From Nibrella saemangeumensis (GTDB lineage Bacteria; Bacteroidota; Bacteroidia; Cytophagales; Spirosomataceae), in contig NZ_BAABHD010000003.1 in assembly GCF_039541915.1 (NCBI RefSeq), positions 62,001 through 126,000 on the forward strand: a stretch of 64,000 nt of DNA, in the 5' to 3' direction. Shown here in pieces: positions 49,625-58,002 of the stretch. Made by a program: the position numbers and the translations under genes. Below the pieces are notes generated by a model. That model made no database searches. It was not told the origin of the DNA and worked only from the letters and a program-made list of their open reading frames with translations. Position 1 is the stretch's first letter, and every line of letters begins with the position of its first letter.

Positions 49625-50809
49625 ATGGATTCATCCTATTGGATTATTATTCTGAGCCTGTCGGTCCTGATTTCGTATATCTTCGACTTGCTTAGTAGCC
49701 GATACAAGACCCCATCTGTCATTTTGCTGCTGGCCCTGGGAATGATCATTCGCCAGGCTACCAACTACCTTGAGGTCCAGCTCCCGTTTATCGACCAGAC
49801 GCTGGCTCTGTTAGGGCAATTAGGCCTGATCCTGATTGTACTCGAAGGGGGCCTGGATCTGGAGTTGCAACCGGAACGGTACGGGTTGATCCGGCGAACG
49901 TTTCTGATGGCGCTTTCCTCCATCGTTATCACCTCCCTGCTGATCGCCACTACCCTCTACCTTCTACTGGAAGAATCTTTTGACAAATGCCTGGTCAACG
50001 CCACCCCCTTTGCCGTGATCAGCAGCGCTGTGGCTATCCCGAGCGTCCGGAATCTGGCGTATGCGCAACGGGAGTTTGTGACGTATGAGTCCTCTTTCTC
50101 AGACATTCTGGGGGTGATGCTGTTCAACTTTCTGGTGCTTAGCAGTGAGTCATCCGTATTCGATGCCTCGTTTGTATTCGTCCGTGACACGGTGCTGATG
50201 GCCGTTATTTCGCTGGTTTGCTGCTTTCTGCTGTTGTACCTGATCAGCCGGATCAACCACCCGGTCAAATTTCTGCCCATCATTTCGGTGCTGTTTCTGG
50301 TGTACGCCATCGCCAAGATTTACCAACTGTCGTCGCTGTTGCTTATTCTGGTCTTTGGATTATTTCTGAACAATACCGAGTTGTTTATCAAAGGCAGGCT
50401 CGACCAGATCTTTAAGAATGATTTGTTTGAGCGGGAACTGGACCAGCTCAAAAACCTGACCACGGAAGGTGCGTTTGTTGTGCGCACGTTTTTCTTTCTG
50501 CTGTTCGGCTATGCCGCCAATGCGAAAACCATGCTCGATATGGATGCGCTGATCGTCAGTCTGATTTTTGTGCTGGTTGTGGTGGGTGTGCGCTTCCTAA
50601 CGTTGCGGGCTACCTTTCGCGGCTCCATCTACCCCATTCTCTGGATTGCGCCACGAGGTCTGATCACGATTTTACTCTACCTCGGTATTCCGCCAAAACT
50701 GATGTTGACGGGGTTTCGGGAAGGCATTCTGATGCTGGTGGTTATCTTTTCGGCATTGGTCATGATGGTGGGCGTGATTACGCACAAACCCAACACCAAT
50801 CAGATGTAA
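49625..50809 (+). CDS. CPA-type cation:proton antiporter
   Basis: 394 residues, nearly all membrane-embedded (about 11-12 TMs). 'YKTPSVILLLALGMIIRQ', 'LGLILIVLEGGLDLEL', 'ATPFAVISSAVAIPSV' and 'SSFSDILGVMLFNFLVL' correspond to the Na+/H+ exchanger core, with the transport Asp in the last motif. No cytoplasmic regulatory tail is present. It should exchange Na+ or K+ for protons across the inner membrane. Its 3' end overlaps the convergent 103-residue gene by 10 bases. A second, unrelated antiporter (NhaD) follows at 51211. Confidence 0.85.
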   Translation: MDSSYWIIILSLSVLISYIFDLLSSRYKTPSVILLLALGMIIRQATNYLEVQLPFIDQTLALLGQLGLILIVLEGGLDLELQPERYGLIRRTFLMALSSIVITSLLIATTLYLLLEESFDKCLVNATPFAVISSAVAIPSVRNLAYAQREFVTYESSFSDILGVMLFNFLVLSSESSVFDASFVFVRDTVLMAVISLVCCFLLLYLISRINHPVKFLPIISVLFLVYAIAKIYQLSSLLLILVFGLFLNNTELFIKGRLDQIFKNDLFERELDQLKNLTTEGAFVVRTFFFLLFGYAANAKTMLDMDALIVSLIFVLVVVGVRFLTLRATFRGSIYPILWIAPRGLITILLYLGIPPKLMLTGFREGILMLVVIFSALVMMVGVITHKPNTNQM

Positions 50810-51111
50810 TGCCGGAAGTTGAACCAGGGGCGGCCCGGCAGATAGCCCAGATCCTTTTCATGGGTATAAGCCTCCCGCTCGAAGCTGATGTTGCGGTAGG
50901 CGATATAATGATCCCGGTACTGCCACCGACGGATGAGGTATTCAATTAAATACCAGATGTAAAACGGCAGGATACCCAGTTCCAGTTGCTGCCGCAGATG
51001 GACCCGCTCGTGGTTGATTAGCACCGGATTAGGATCAGGCCGTCGGACCAGCACCAGCGGAAAAAGCGCCATCCCTTCGACCCACAAAAAAGGCACCCGA
51101 ATCACCAGCAT
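50800..51111 (-). CDS. Hypothetical protein with HExxH-like motif
   Basis: 103 residues, family of unknown function but recognisable in Bacteroidota. 'LINHERVHLRQQLELGILPF' contains H-E-R-V-H, a zincin-type HExxH, followed by a hydrophobic stretch 'YIWYLIEYLIRRW' and 'ISFEREAYTHEKDLGYLPGR', whose acidic residues could supply a third zinc ligand. It is thus possibly a small membrane-associated metalloprotease-like protein. The gene is short, overlaps the antiporter stop codon by 10 bases in convergent orientation, and diverges from nhaD. Activity is not established. Confidence 0.7.
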   Translation of the reverse strand: MLVIRVPFLWVEGMALFPLVLVRRPDPNPVLINHERVHLRQQLELGILPFYIWYLIEYLIRRWQYRDHYIAYRNISFEREAYTHEKDLGYLPGRPWFNFRHYI

Positions 51112-51181
51112 CGTTAATTAATTTTATTCTAATTCTAATTATTCCGTTCAGAGCGGCCTAATTTTAACCCGCTATAACCAA

Positions 51182-51198
51182 GGTTGGTTCAACCAACC
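51182..51198. promoter_or_regulatory. Palindrome upstream of nhaD
   Basis: GGTTGGTT-C-AACCAACC, perfect 8-bp arms around one base, ending 12 bases before the ATG at 51211. Candidate operator or leader hairpin; regulator unknown. Confidence 0.42.
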
Positions 51199-51210
51199 AC
51201 CCATTCTACT

Positions 51211-52512
51211 ATGCTAATTTCCATTGTTGCTGTTTTTGTAATTGGTTACCTGCTTATCGCCCTTGAACACCCCATTCGCCTGAACAAGTCCGCTTCTGCC
51301 CTGATTACGGGCGTGGTTTGCTGGACAATTTACGCGCTGTCGACCGGTAACATCGAGCATACCGTAACGGAATTATCCGAACACTTAGCGGAAATTTCCG
51401 AGATCCTGTTCTTCCTGCTGGGTGCCATGACCATTGTGGAACTGGTGGATGCCCACGAAGGATTTAACCTGATCACCGACCGTATCTCCAGCCGCAACAC
51501 CCGCATGCTACTCTGGATCATCAGCATATTGTCCTTCTTTCTGTCGGCGCTGCTCGACAACCTCACTACGTCGATTGTGATGATCTCCGTGCTGCGCAAA
51601 CTAGTCCGTAACCCCGAACAGCGACGGCTGATGGCCGGGATGATTATCATTGCCGCCAACGCGGGCGGGGCCTGGTCGCCCATTGGTGACGTAACAACCA
51701 CCATGCTCTGGATCGGCGGTCAGATTACCACCGTCAACATCATCATGACGCTGCTGATACCAAGTATCGTGTGTATGGTGGTACCCTTAACGGTACTCAC
51801 CTATCAGTTTAAGCCGGGCGCTCAGGGCGATGTCGGGACCGCAAAGCACGGTATCAGCCGACCGTACGTATCTCCCTTAAAGCGCCGGGACCGGGCCGTT
51901 ATGCTGGCCGCCGGCATTGGTGGGCTGCTGTTTGTACCGGCCTTCAAAACCATTACGCACCTGCCTCCGTACATGGGTATGATGCTGTCGCTGGGTATTG
52001 TCTGGGCCATCTCCGAATTTATCCACGCCGACAAAGATGACGAAGACAAAAAGCGTTTCTCGGCCGCGCATGCCCTATCCAAGATCGATGCTCCCAGTAT
52101 TCTTTTCTTCCTCGGTATTCTGCTGGCGGTAGGCGCGTTGCAGGCCATTGGCCTGCTGCGTACGCTGGCCGTTTCGCTCGACAATGCCGTGGGTAACCTG
52201 GACCTGATCATCTTCCTGATCGGTATTGTCTCGGCCATCGTCGATAACGTACCGATTGTGGCGGCTGCTATGGGTATGTACGACTTGGCCACCTATCCTA
52301 CCGATTCTAAAATGTGGGAGTTTCTGGCCTATTGCGCCGGTACGGGTGGTAGTTTACTGGTTATTGGTTCAGCCGCGGGTGTTGCCGTAATGGGTATGGA
52401 AAAGCTGGAGTTTATGTGGTACATCCGGAGAATCAGCTGGCTGGCCCTGATTGGCTACGTTGCCGGAGCCATCACCTACCTGGGGCTGTATTCCATTCTT
52501 CCGCATGGCTGA
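51211..52512 (+). CDS. nhaD: NhaD family Na+/H+ antiporter
   Basis: 433 residues from the ATG at 51211; a TTG at 51184 would place the start inside the palindrome. About 12 TMs of the ArsB/NhaD ion-transporter superfamily. Diagnostic motifs are 'ALLDNLTTSIVMISVLRKLV' and 'GGAWSPIGDVTTTMLWIGG', which hold the ion-coordinating polar residues, mirrored in the second half by 'SAIVDNVPIVAAAMGMYDLA' and 'GTGGSLLVIGSAAGVAVMGM'. It expels Na+ or Li+ in exchange for protons, mainly at alkaline pH in characterised members. It is monocistronic. Confidence 0.92.
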   Translation: MLISIVAVFVIGYLLIALEHPIRLNKSASALITGVVCWTIYALSTGNIEHTVTELSEHLAEISEILFFLLGAMTIVELVDAHEGFNLITDRISSRNTRMLLWIISILSFFLSALLDNLTTSIVMISVLRKLVRNPEQRRLMAGMIIIAANAGGAWSPIGDVTTTMLWIGGQITTVNIIMTLLIPSIVCMVVPLTVLTYQFKPGAQGDVGTAKHGISRPYVSPLKRRDRAVMLAAGIGGLLFVPAFKTITHLPPYMGMMLSLGIVWAISEFIHADKDDEDKKRFSAAHALSKIDAPSILFFLGILLAVGALQAIGLLRTLAVSLDNAVGNLDLIIFLIGIVSAIVDNVPIVAAAMGMYDLATYPTDSKMWEFLAYCAGTGGSLLVIGSAAGVAVMGMEKLEFMWYIRRISWLALIGYVAGAITYLGLYSILPHG

Positions 52513-52592
52513 GTGGCCTGCCACTGGTGGAGGGATAGTACCGTTGATATAGCAACCCTGCGGTTTCTCTACTAAACTACCATTTTAATCGT

Positions 52593-52600
52593 TATTTTTG
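52593..52600 (+). promoter_or_regulatory. -7 promoter word for the M16 peptidase pair
   Basis: TATTTTTG matches TAnnTTTG and lies 41 bases before the ATG at 52642. Weak or no -33 element. Confidence 0.42.
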
Positions 52601-52641
52601 AAGAATTCTGGAACGAGTAACCAACCTGTGACTCTCTTACT

Positions 52642-54054
52642 ATGAGAAAATTAGTGCTATGCGTTGCCCTCAGCCAATGCCTGTTATGGTCGGCTGGTGC
52701 GCAAACGCCTAAAACAACGTCGAAGGCCGCTCCCAGGCCGTCGGCAACCGCTTCATCACAAACCCAGGGCCGCATTAAATTTACCGAATACGATCTGCCG
52801 AACGGCCTGCACGTGATCCTGCACCAGGACAACAGTACCCCGCTAGTAGCTGTGACGGTGATGTACCATGTCGGCTCGAAGAACGAAAAGCCCGGCCGCT
52901 CCGGTTTTGCGCACTTTTTTGAGCACCTGATGTTTGAAGGCTCGGAAAATATCAAGCGTGGCCAGTACATGAAAACGGTCGAAGGTGCCGGCGGGCAGCT
53001 AAACGCCAACACGTCCAACGACCGGACCTTCTATTACGAAGTGATGCCCTCCAACAAGCTTGAGCTGGGCCTGTACCTGGAATCAGAACGGATGCTGCAC
53101 GCCAAGATCGACGAAACCGGCGTAAACACCCAGCGGGAAGTTGTCAAGGAAGAACGCCGGCAGCGCTACGAAAACCAGCCATACGGCTCGTTCTTTCCGG
53201 AAGTACTGAAGCGGGCGTACAAAGTTCACCCCTACAAATGGGCCCCGATCGGCTCCATGGAAGACCTGAACGCAGCCAAGATTGAGGAGTTCCGGGACTT
53301 CTATAAGGAGTTTTACGTACCCAACAACGCTATTCTGTCCATTGCCGGCGACATCAACATCGAGCAAACCAGGCAGTTGATCGAGAAGTATTTTGCGGAG
53401 ATTCCCAAAGGAACCAAACCCATCTACCGTCCTAATGTAAAAGAGCCGGAGTCAAAGCAGGAAGTGCGCGATGTTGTGTACGATAACATTACGCTGCCCG
53501 GCGTATTCCAGGCCTACCATATGCCGGCGCAGGGCACCCCCGACTATTACGCCCTGAACGTGCTCACTACCCTGCTGGCCGACGGCGAAAGCTCCCGGTT
53601 GAACAAGGAGATTGTTGACAAACAGCAGAAAGCCCTGCAAACAAGCGTGTTCCCGCTGGCGCTGGAAGACCCCGGTTTGTTCATCACCATCGGTATTGCC
53701 AATATGGGCACCAAGGCCGAAGAGCTGGAAGCCGCCATCAATGCCGAAATGGAGCGCGTAAAAAAAGAACTGGTTTCGGACCGGGAATTTCAGAAGGTGA
53801 AGAACCAGATTGAATCCGACTTCGTAACGCGCAACGCCCGTGCAGCGGGTATCGCCGAAAACCTGGCCAACTACAGGATGTACTTCGGCGACGCCAATCT
53901 GATCAACACTGAACTGGAGCGATACAATAAGGTCACCAAGGAAGACCTGCGCCGGGTAGCCAATAAGTACCTGACTAAGGAGAACCGGGTGGTGCTGTAT
54001 TACCTGCCCAAATCAATGGAGCCGAAGAAAGCAGCGGAAAGTAAAGGAGAATAA
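52642..54054 (+). CDS. M16 family zinc peptidase, catalytic member
   Basis: 470 residues with a signal peptide ('LVLCVALSQCLLWSAGAQ'). The inverted zinc motif HxxEH is intact as H91-F-F-E94-H95 in 'GFAHFFEHLMFEG', and the downstream 'EVVKEERRQRYENQPYG' supplies the third, glutamate ligand. It has the two-lobe M16 (processing peptidase/PqqL-like) organisation, ending near 'ENRVVLYYLPKS'. M16 enzymes act as pairs enclosing a peptide-degrading chamber. The partner without the zinc motif follows after 33 bases, so the two probably form a periplasmic heterodimer. Confidence 0.93.
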   Translation: MRKLVLCVALSQCLLWSAGAQTPKTTSKAAPRPSATASSQTQGRIKFTEYDLPNGLHVILHQDNSTPLVAVTVMYHVGSKNEKPGRSGFAHFFEHLMFEGSENIKRGQYMKTVEGAGGQLNANTSNDRTFYYEVMPSNKLELGLYLESERMLHAKIDETGVNTQREVVKEERRQRYENQPYGSFFPEVLKRAYKVHPYKWAPIGSMEDLNAAKIEEFRDFYKEFYVPNNAILSIAGDINIEQTRQLIEKYFAEIPKGTKPIYRPNVKEPESKQEVRDVVYDNITLPGVFQAYHMPAQGTPDYYALNVLTTLLADGESSRLNKEIVDKQQKALQTSVFPLALEDPGLFITIGIANMGTKAEELEAAINAEMERVKKELVSDREFQKVKNQIESDFVTRNARAAGIAENLANYRMYFGDANLINTELERYNKVTKEDLRRVANKYLTKENRVVLYYLPKSMEPKKAAESKGE

Positions 54055-54087
54055 ACGGGCTCAACAGTTTTTCAATTGATTTTTAGC

Positions 54088-56178
54088 ATGAAAGCATATA
54101 TCAAACACACTTTTCTGACGGCTTCGCTGGCGGCTCTGGTTACGACGGGGTTCGCGCAGAAGCTGGATCGGACCAAACTACCAGCCGATGCCCCGGCTCC
54201 GGTTATTCAGTTAGCCAATCCGGAATCGTTTACCCTCGCCAATGGGCTGCGGGTATTTGTGGTGCAGAACAACAAGCTGCCCCGCGTGGCCTTTAACCTG
54301 CTGCTCGACTACGAGCCTATTCTGGAGGGCGAAAAAGCAGGTTACGTCAGCATTGCCGGCGACCTGCTGAAGACCGGTACCAAAACACGCACGAAAGACC
54401 AGATTGACGAAGCCGTCGATTTTATTGGGGCCACCCTGAGCACTTCGCCCACGGGTATCTATGCCGCTTCGCTAAAGAAACACACCAATCAGTTACTGGA
54501 ACTGATGGCCGACGTGCTGCTGAACCCCAACTTCACGCAGGCGGAGCTGGACAAGCTGAAAAAGCAAAATATCTCGGCCATTGCTTCCCGCAAGGACAAC
54601 CCCAACGCTATTGCCTCGCTGGTTAGCAATGCGGTGATGTATGGCAAGAACCACCCGTACGGCGAAACCGCTACGGAGGAGACGGTTAATAAGGTGACGC
54701 TGGAGGATGCCCGGACGTTTTATAATACCTACTTCCGGCCCAACATCGGCTACCTGGCCGTAGTCGGTGACATTACCCCCGCCGAAGCCCGGACCCTGGT
54801 GGAAAAGTATTTCAGCAAGTGGCAGCGGGGCGACGTGCCGAAGCCCACCTATACTATGCCGAAGGCACCGGAGAAAACCAAGATCGTGCTGGTCGACCGG
54901 CCGAGTGCGGCTCAATCGGTCATTGCGGTGGTATCTCCGGCTGAGTTGAAGCCCGGTGCCCCCGATGCGATCCGGAGCAGCCTGATGAACGATATTCTGG
55001 GTGGCGGTGCCACGGCCCGTCTGTTTATGAACCTGCGCGAAAAGCGCGGCTATACTTACGGGGCAAACTCTTCGCTGACGTCTGACCGCCTGATCGGCCG
55101 TTTCCGCGCCGGTGCCAGTGTCCGTACCGCCGTTACCGATAGCGCCGTGGCTGAGCTGATGAATGAGTTGAGAGCCATCCGGGAAGGTAAGCCCAGCGAA
55201 GAAGAGCTGAAGCGGACCAAAAATATCTTCTCCGGCAACTACGTTTTCTCGCTGGAAAATCCGCAGACCATCGCCAACTACGCCATCCGGACGGCGCAAT
55301 ACGGGCTACCGGCTGACTACTACGCCAATTACCTGAAGAACGTCGAGAAGGTGACGGATGCCGAGATTCAGCAGATGGCCCAGAAGTTCATCGACCCGAG
55401 CCGGGTTTACATTGTGGTGGTGGGAAAAGGCTCCGAGATTGCCGATAAGCTCAAGCGCTTCGGCGATGTAGAGTACTACGACACGCAGGGTAATAAGGTA
55501 AATGCCCCAGCGCCTGCCAAAGCGGCTCCGGTAGGTATGAACGCCCAGCAGGTGATTGACAAATACATTGCGGCTATCGGCGGTAAAGAAGCGCTGGCGA
55601 AAGTGAACGACATCACCGTAACCCTGACGACCGAAGTACAGGGACAGGCTATGGAGATGGTTCGGAAGACGATGTCACCCAACAAATCGTCGATGGTCGT
55701 TAACGCCATGGGTATGGAAGTGGTCAAAATAATCAGCGACGGCACCAAGGTCTCCATGATGCAGATGGGCCAGGGCCGGACGCTGGAAGGCAAAGAAGCC
55801 CGGCAGATCACCCTGACCAGCGGGACGTTCCCCGAACTGCGGATGGCCCAGAATGGCGTAAAAGCCACCCTGGCCGGCACCGAAAAAGTAAACGGCAAAG
55901 ATGCTTACAAAGTGGTGTACACCACCGACGAAGGCATCACCTGGACCGATTTCTTTGATTCAGAATCCGGCCTCCGGGTGCAGCAGATTACCACCCAGCC
56001 TGGTCCCCAGGGCGAGATGCAGGTGCCGGTCAGCTTTAGCGACTACAAAGAAGTAAACGGCATCAGGTTTCCGCATACCATCCAGCAATCAATGGGCCCC
56101 ATGCAGTTGACGCTCAATGTGAAGAAGATTGAGGTCAATAAGGGTCTGAAAGACGCTGAGTTCGAGATCAGGCAGTAA
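54088..56178 (+). CDS. M16 family non-catalytic partner with C-terminal LolA-like extension
   Basis: 696 residues from the ATG at 54088, signal peptide to 'GFAQ'. Residues about 45-450 form an M16 fold without HxxEH: the equivalent region reads 'GYVSIAGDLLKTGTKTRTKD'. The R/Y substrate pair typical of the partner subunit is kept in 'LREKRGYTYGANSSLTSDR'. Residues about 485-696 ('MNAQQVIDKYIAAIGGKEAL' ... 'EVNGIRFPHTIQQS') resemble the outer-membrane lipoprotein-sorting (LolA-like) beta fold often fused to M16 proteins in Bacteroidota. It is followed by a clear terminator at 56206, closing the two-gene operon. Confidence 0.9.
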   Translation: MKAYIKHTFLTASLAALVTTGFAQKLDRTKLPADAPAPVIQLANPESFTLANGLRVFVVQNNKLPRVAFNLLLDYEPILEGEKAGYVSIAGDLLKTGTKTRTKDQIDEAVDFIGATLSTSPTGIYAASLKKHTNQLLELMADVLLNPNFTQAELDKLKKQNISAIASRKDNPNAIASLVSNAVMYGKNHPYGETATEETVNKVTLEDARTFYNTYFRPNIGYLAVVGDITPAEARTLVEKYFSKWQRGDVPKPTYTMPKAPEKTKIVLVDRPSAAQSVIAVVSPAELKPGAPDAIRSSLMNDILGGGATARLFMNLREKRGYTYGANSSLTSDRLIGRFRAGASVRTAVTDSAVAELMNELRAIREGKPSEEELKRTKNIFSGNYVFSLENPQTIANYAIRTAQYGLPADYYANYLKNVEKVTDAEIQQMAQKFIDPSRVYIVVVGKGSEIADKLKRFGDVEYYDTQGNKVNAPAPAKAAPVGMNAQQVIDKYIAAIGGKEALAKVNDITVTLTTEVQGQAMEMVRKTMSPNKSSMVVNAMGMEVVKIISDGTKVSMMQMGQGRTLEGKEARQITLTSGTFPELRMAQNGVKATLAGTEKVNGKDAYKVVYTTDEGITWTDFFDSESGLRVQQITTQPGPQGEMQVPVSFSDYKEVNGIRFPHTIQQSMGPMQLTLNVKKIEVNKGLKDAEFEIRQ

Positions 56179-56205
56179 GTCACAGCCTGCTTTTTTCGAC
56201 TATAC

Positions 56206-56239
56206 AGCCGCACCCCGGACGCTGGGGTGCGGCTTTTTT
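56206..56239 (+). terminator. Intrinsic terminator of the M16 operon
   Basis: AGCCGCACCCC (56206-56216), 7-base loop, GGGGTGCGGCT (56224-56234), then TTTTTA. An 11-bp stem with a T-run, 27 bases after the stop codon. Confidence 0.85.
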
Positions 56240-56292
56240 ATGGGTTTTCTCTAATTTTAAGGTTTCACTTATTTTCAACCCACTTCATTTGC

Positions 56293-57981
56293 ATGACATA
56301 CCGATTGTTATCGGCTTTGCTCGTCAGTTGGCTCACTGCTGATGCCATTCTGGCCCAGACGCCTACCACTTCGTATATCAATCACGCCCAGTTAACCACC
56401 CGATTGCGGGCACTCACCGGCCGGCATGGCGGACTGTCGTCGCTGCAATCCGTGGGCAAGTCCCGCTCCGGCAAAGACATCTGGCTGTTAACCATCGGCC
56501 GGGGTCCTGCGGCCGGCAAGCCCGCGGTTGCCGTTGTAGCCGGCGTCGACGGCACGCACCTGGCCGGCACCGAACTGGCCGTCCAAACCGCCGAGAAACT
56601 CCTGGCGGCCGCCAATCAGGATAGCGTAGCCCGGCTGCTGGACAGCAAAACCTTTTACTTTTTCCCCAGCATCAACCCCGATGCCCAGGAGCAGTTCTCG
56701 GCCCGCCCCCGCTACGAGCGCAGCGGCAACGGGGCCGATACCGACGATGACCGCGACGGTCGAAACAACGAAGACCCGTTTGAAGACCTCAACCGCGACG
56801 GGCTGATTACCCAGGTGCGCGTTGAAGACCCGACCGGCACCTTTATTCCCAGCAAAGAAGACCCCCGCGTGCTGGTAAAAGCCGATCCCGCCAAAGGCGA
56901 AACCGGCCGCTACATCGTCATTACCGAAGGCATTGATAACGACAAAGACGGCTCCTTCAATGAGGATGGCGCCGGTGGTATTGCGCTGGACAAAAATTTT
57001 ACGTTTGATTACCCCTTCTTTACCCCCGGTTCGGGTGAGATGCCGGTATCGGAGCCGGAAAACCGTGCGCTGCTCGATTTCCTGTACAAAGCGCCCAATG
57101 TCTATGCAGTGCTTACGTTCGGCCCATACAATAATCTGTCGGAAGCCCCTAAGTTTGACCGGGCCAAAACCACCAAGCGCATTATAACGGGTTTGCTGGA
57201 AAAAGATGCCACGGTAGGCGATCAGGTGTCTAAACTGTACAACGGCCAGACCGGCCTGAAAGACGCCCCGGCCATGCCGGCTACCAGGGGCAACTTCGCC
57301 CAGACCGCCTATTACCATTACGGCCGGTTCAGCTTCTCGACGCCCGGCTGGTGGCTACCCAAAACCGATAACACCGCCGGTACCCCGCGTGATACCACCA
57401 GACGTGAACCGGCCCGTAATGCCGGTGCGGGTACTCCGTCGACAAATGAAGAGGTGCGTTACCTGAAATGGGCAGCCGCCAACAACATCAGCGACGCTTT
57501 TGTCAACTGGACACCCATTGAGCATCCTGACTTCCCCGGCCGGAAAGCAGAGGTAGGCGGTATCGCACCTTTTGCCAAACTGAACCCTCCGGTAACCCTC
57601 CTCAACGAGAGTGCCGATAAGCACGTCCGGTTCCTCACGGCGCTGGCCCGTCAAATGCCGGTTATCGACATTGTCAATGTCCGGACCGAATCGTTGTCAG
57701 GTGGCCTGACGCGGGTAACGGCGCAGGTAATAAACCGGGGCCTGATGCCAACCGGCACCGAAATTGGCGACCGGGTACGGTTTGTGCCTAAAATGAAAGT
57801 AGAGTTGAAAACGGGTAACGGCCAGTCGGTCGTGTCTGGTCGGCGGATGGTGCTGCGCGGCCCAATGGCGGCCGGCGAATCCATGGAAGTATCGTTCCTG
57901 GTCAACGGTACCGGCCGCGCCATTCTCGAAGCCGGCAACGCCATGACCGGCACCAAAACGGTAGATGTTACCCTTCGCTAA
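56293..57981 (+). CDS. M14-type carboxypeptidase paralogue lacking zinc and catalytic residues
   Basis: 562 residues from the ATG at 56293 ('MTYRLLSALLVSWLTADAIL' signal peptide, cut before 'QTP'). It aligns along its length with the intact M14 peptidase encoded next to it, but the zinc motif H-S-N-E is D86-G-T-H89, the third zinc His is replaced by Gly277 ('LTFGPYNN'), and the catalytic Glu is replaced in 'FSFSTPGWW'. It keeps the Asp-rich insert ('DTDDDRDGRNNEDPFEDLNR', then 'DNDKDGSFNED') and the C-terminal beta domain. It is 21 bases before its sibling, so co-transcribed. Likely a pseudoenzyme that binds or modulates rather than cleaves; inferred. Confidence 0.85.
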   Translation: MTYRLLSALLVSWLTADAILAQTPTTSYINHAQLTTRLRALTGRHGGLSSLQSVGKSRSGKDIWLLTIGRGPAAGKPAVAVVAGVDGTHLAGTELAVQTAEKLLAAANQDSVARLLDSKTFYFFPSINPDAQEQFSARPRYERSGNGADTDDDRDGRNNEDPFEDLNRDGLITQVRVEDPTGTFIPSKEDPRVLVKADPAKGETGRYIVITEGIDNDKDGSFNEDGAGGIALDKNFTFDYPFFTPGSGEMPVSEPENRALLDFLYKAPNVYAVLTFGPYNNLSEAPKFDRAKTTKRIITGLLEKDATVGDQVSKLYNGQTGLKDAPAMPATRGNFAQTAYYHYGRFSFSTPGWWLPKTDNTAGTPRDTTRREPARNAGAGTPSTNEEVRYLKWAAANNISDAFVNWTPIEHPDFPGRKAEVGGIAPFAKLNPPVTLLNESADKHVRFLTALARQMPVIDIVNVRTESLSGGLTRVTAQVINRGLMPTGTEIGDRVRFVPKMKVELKTGNGQSVVSGRRMVLRGPMAAGESMEVSFLVNGTGRAILEAGNAMTGTKTVDVTLR

Positions 57982-58002
57982 CCCTGCGTGCATCCTCAAA
58001 TT

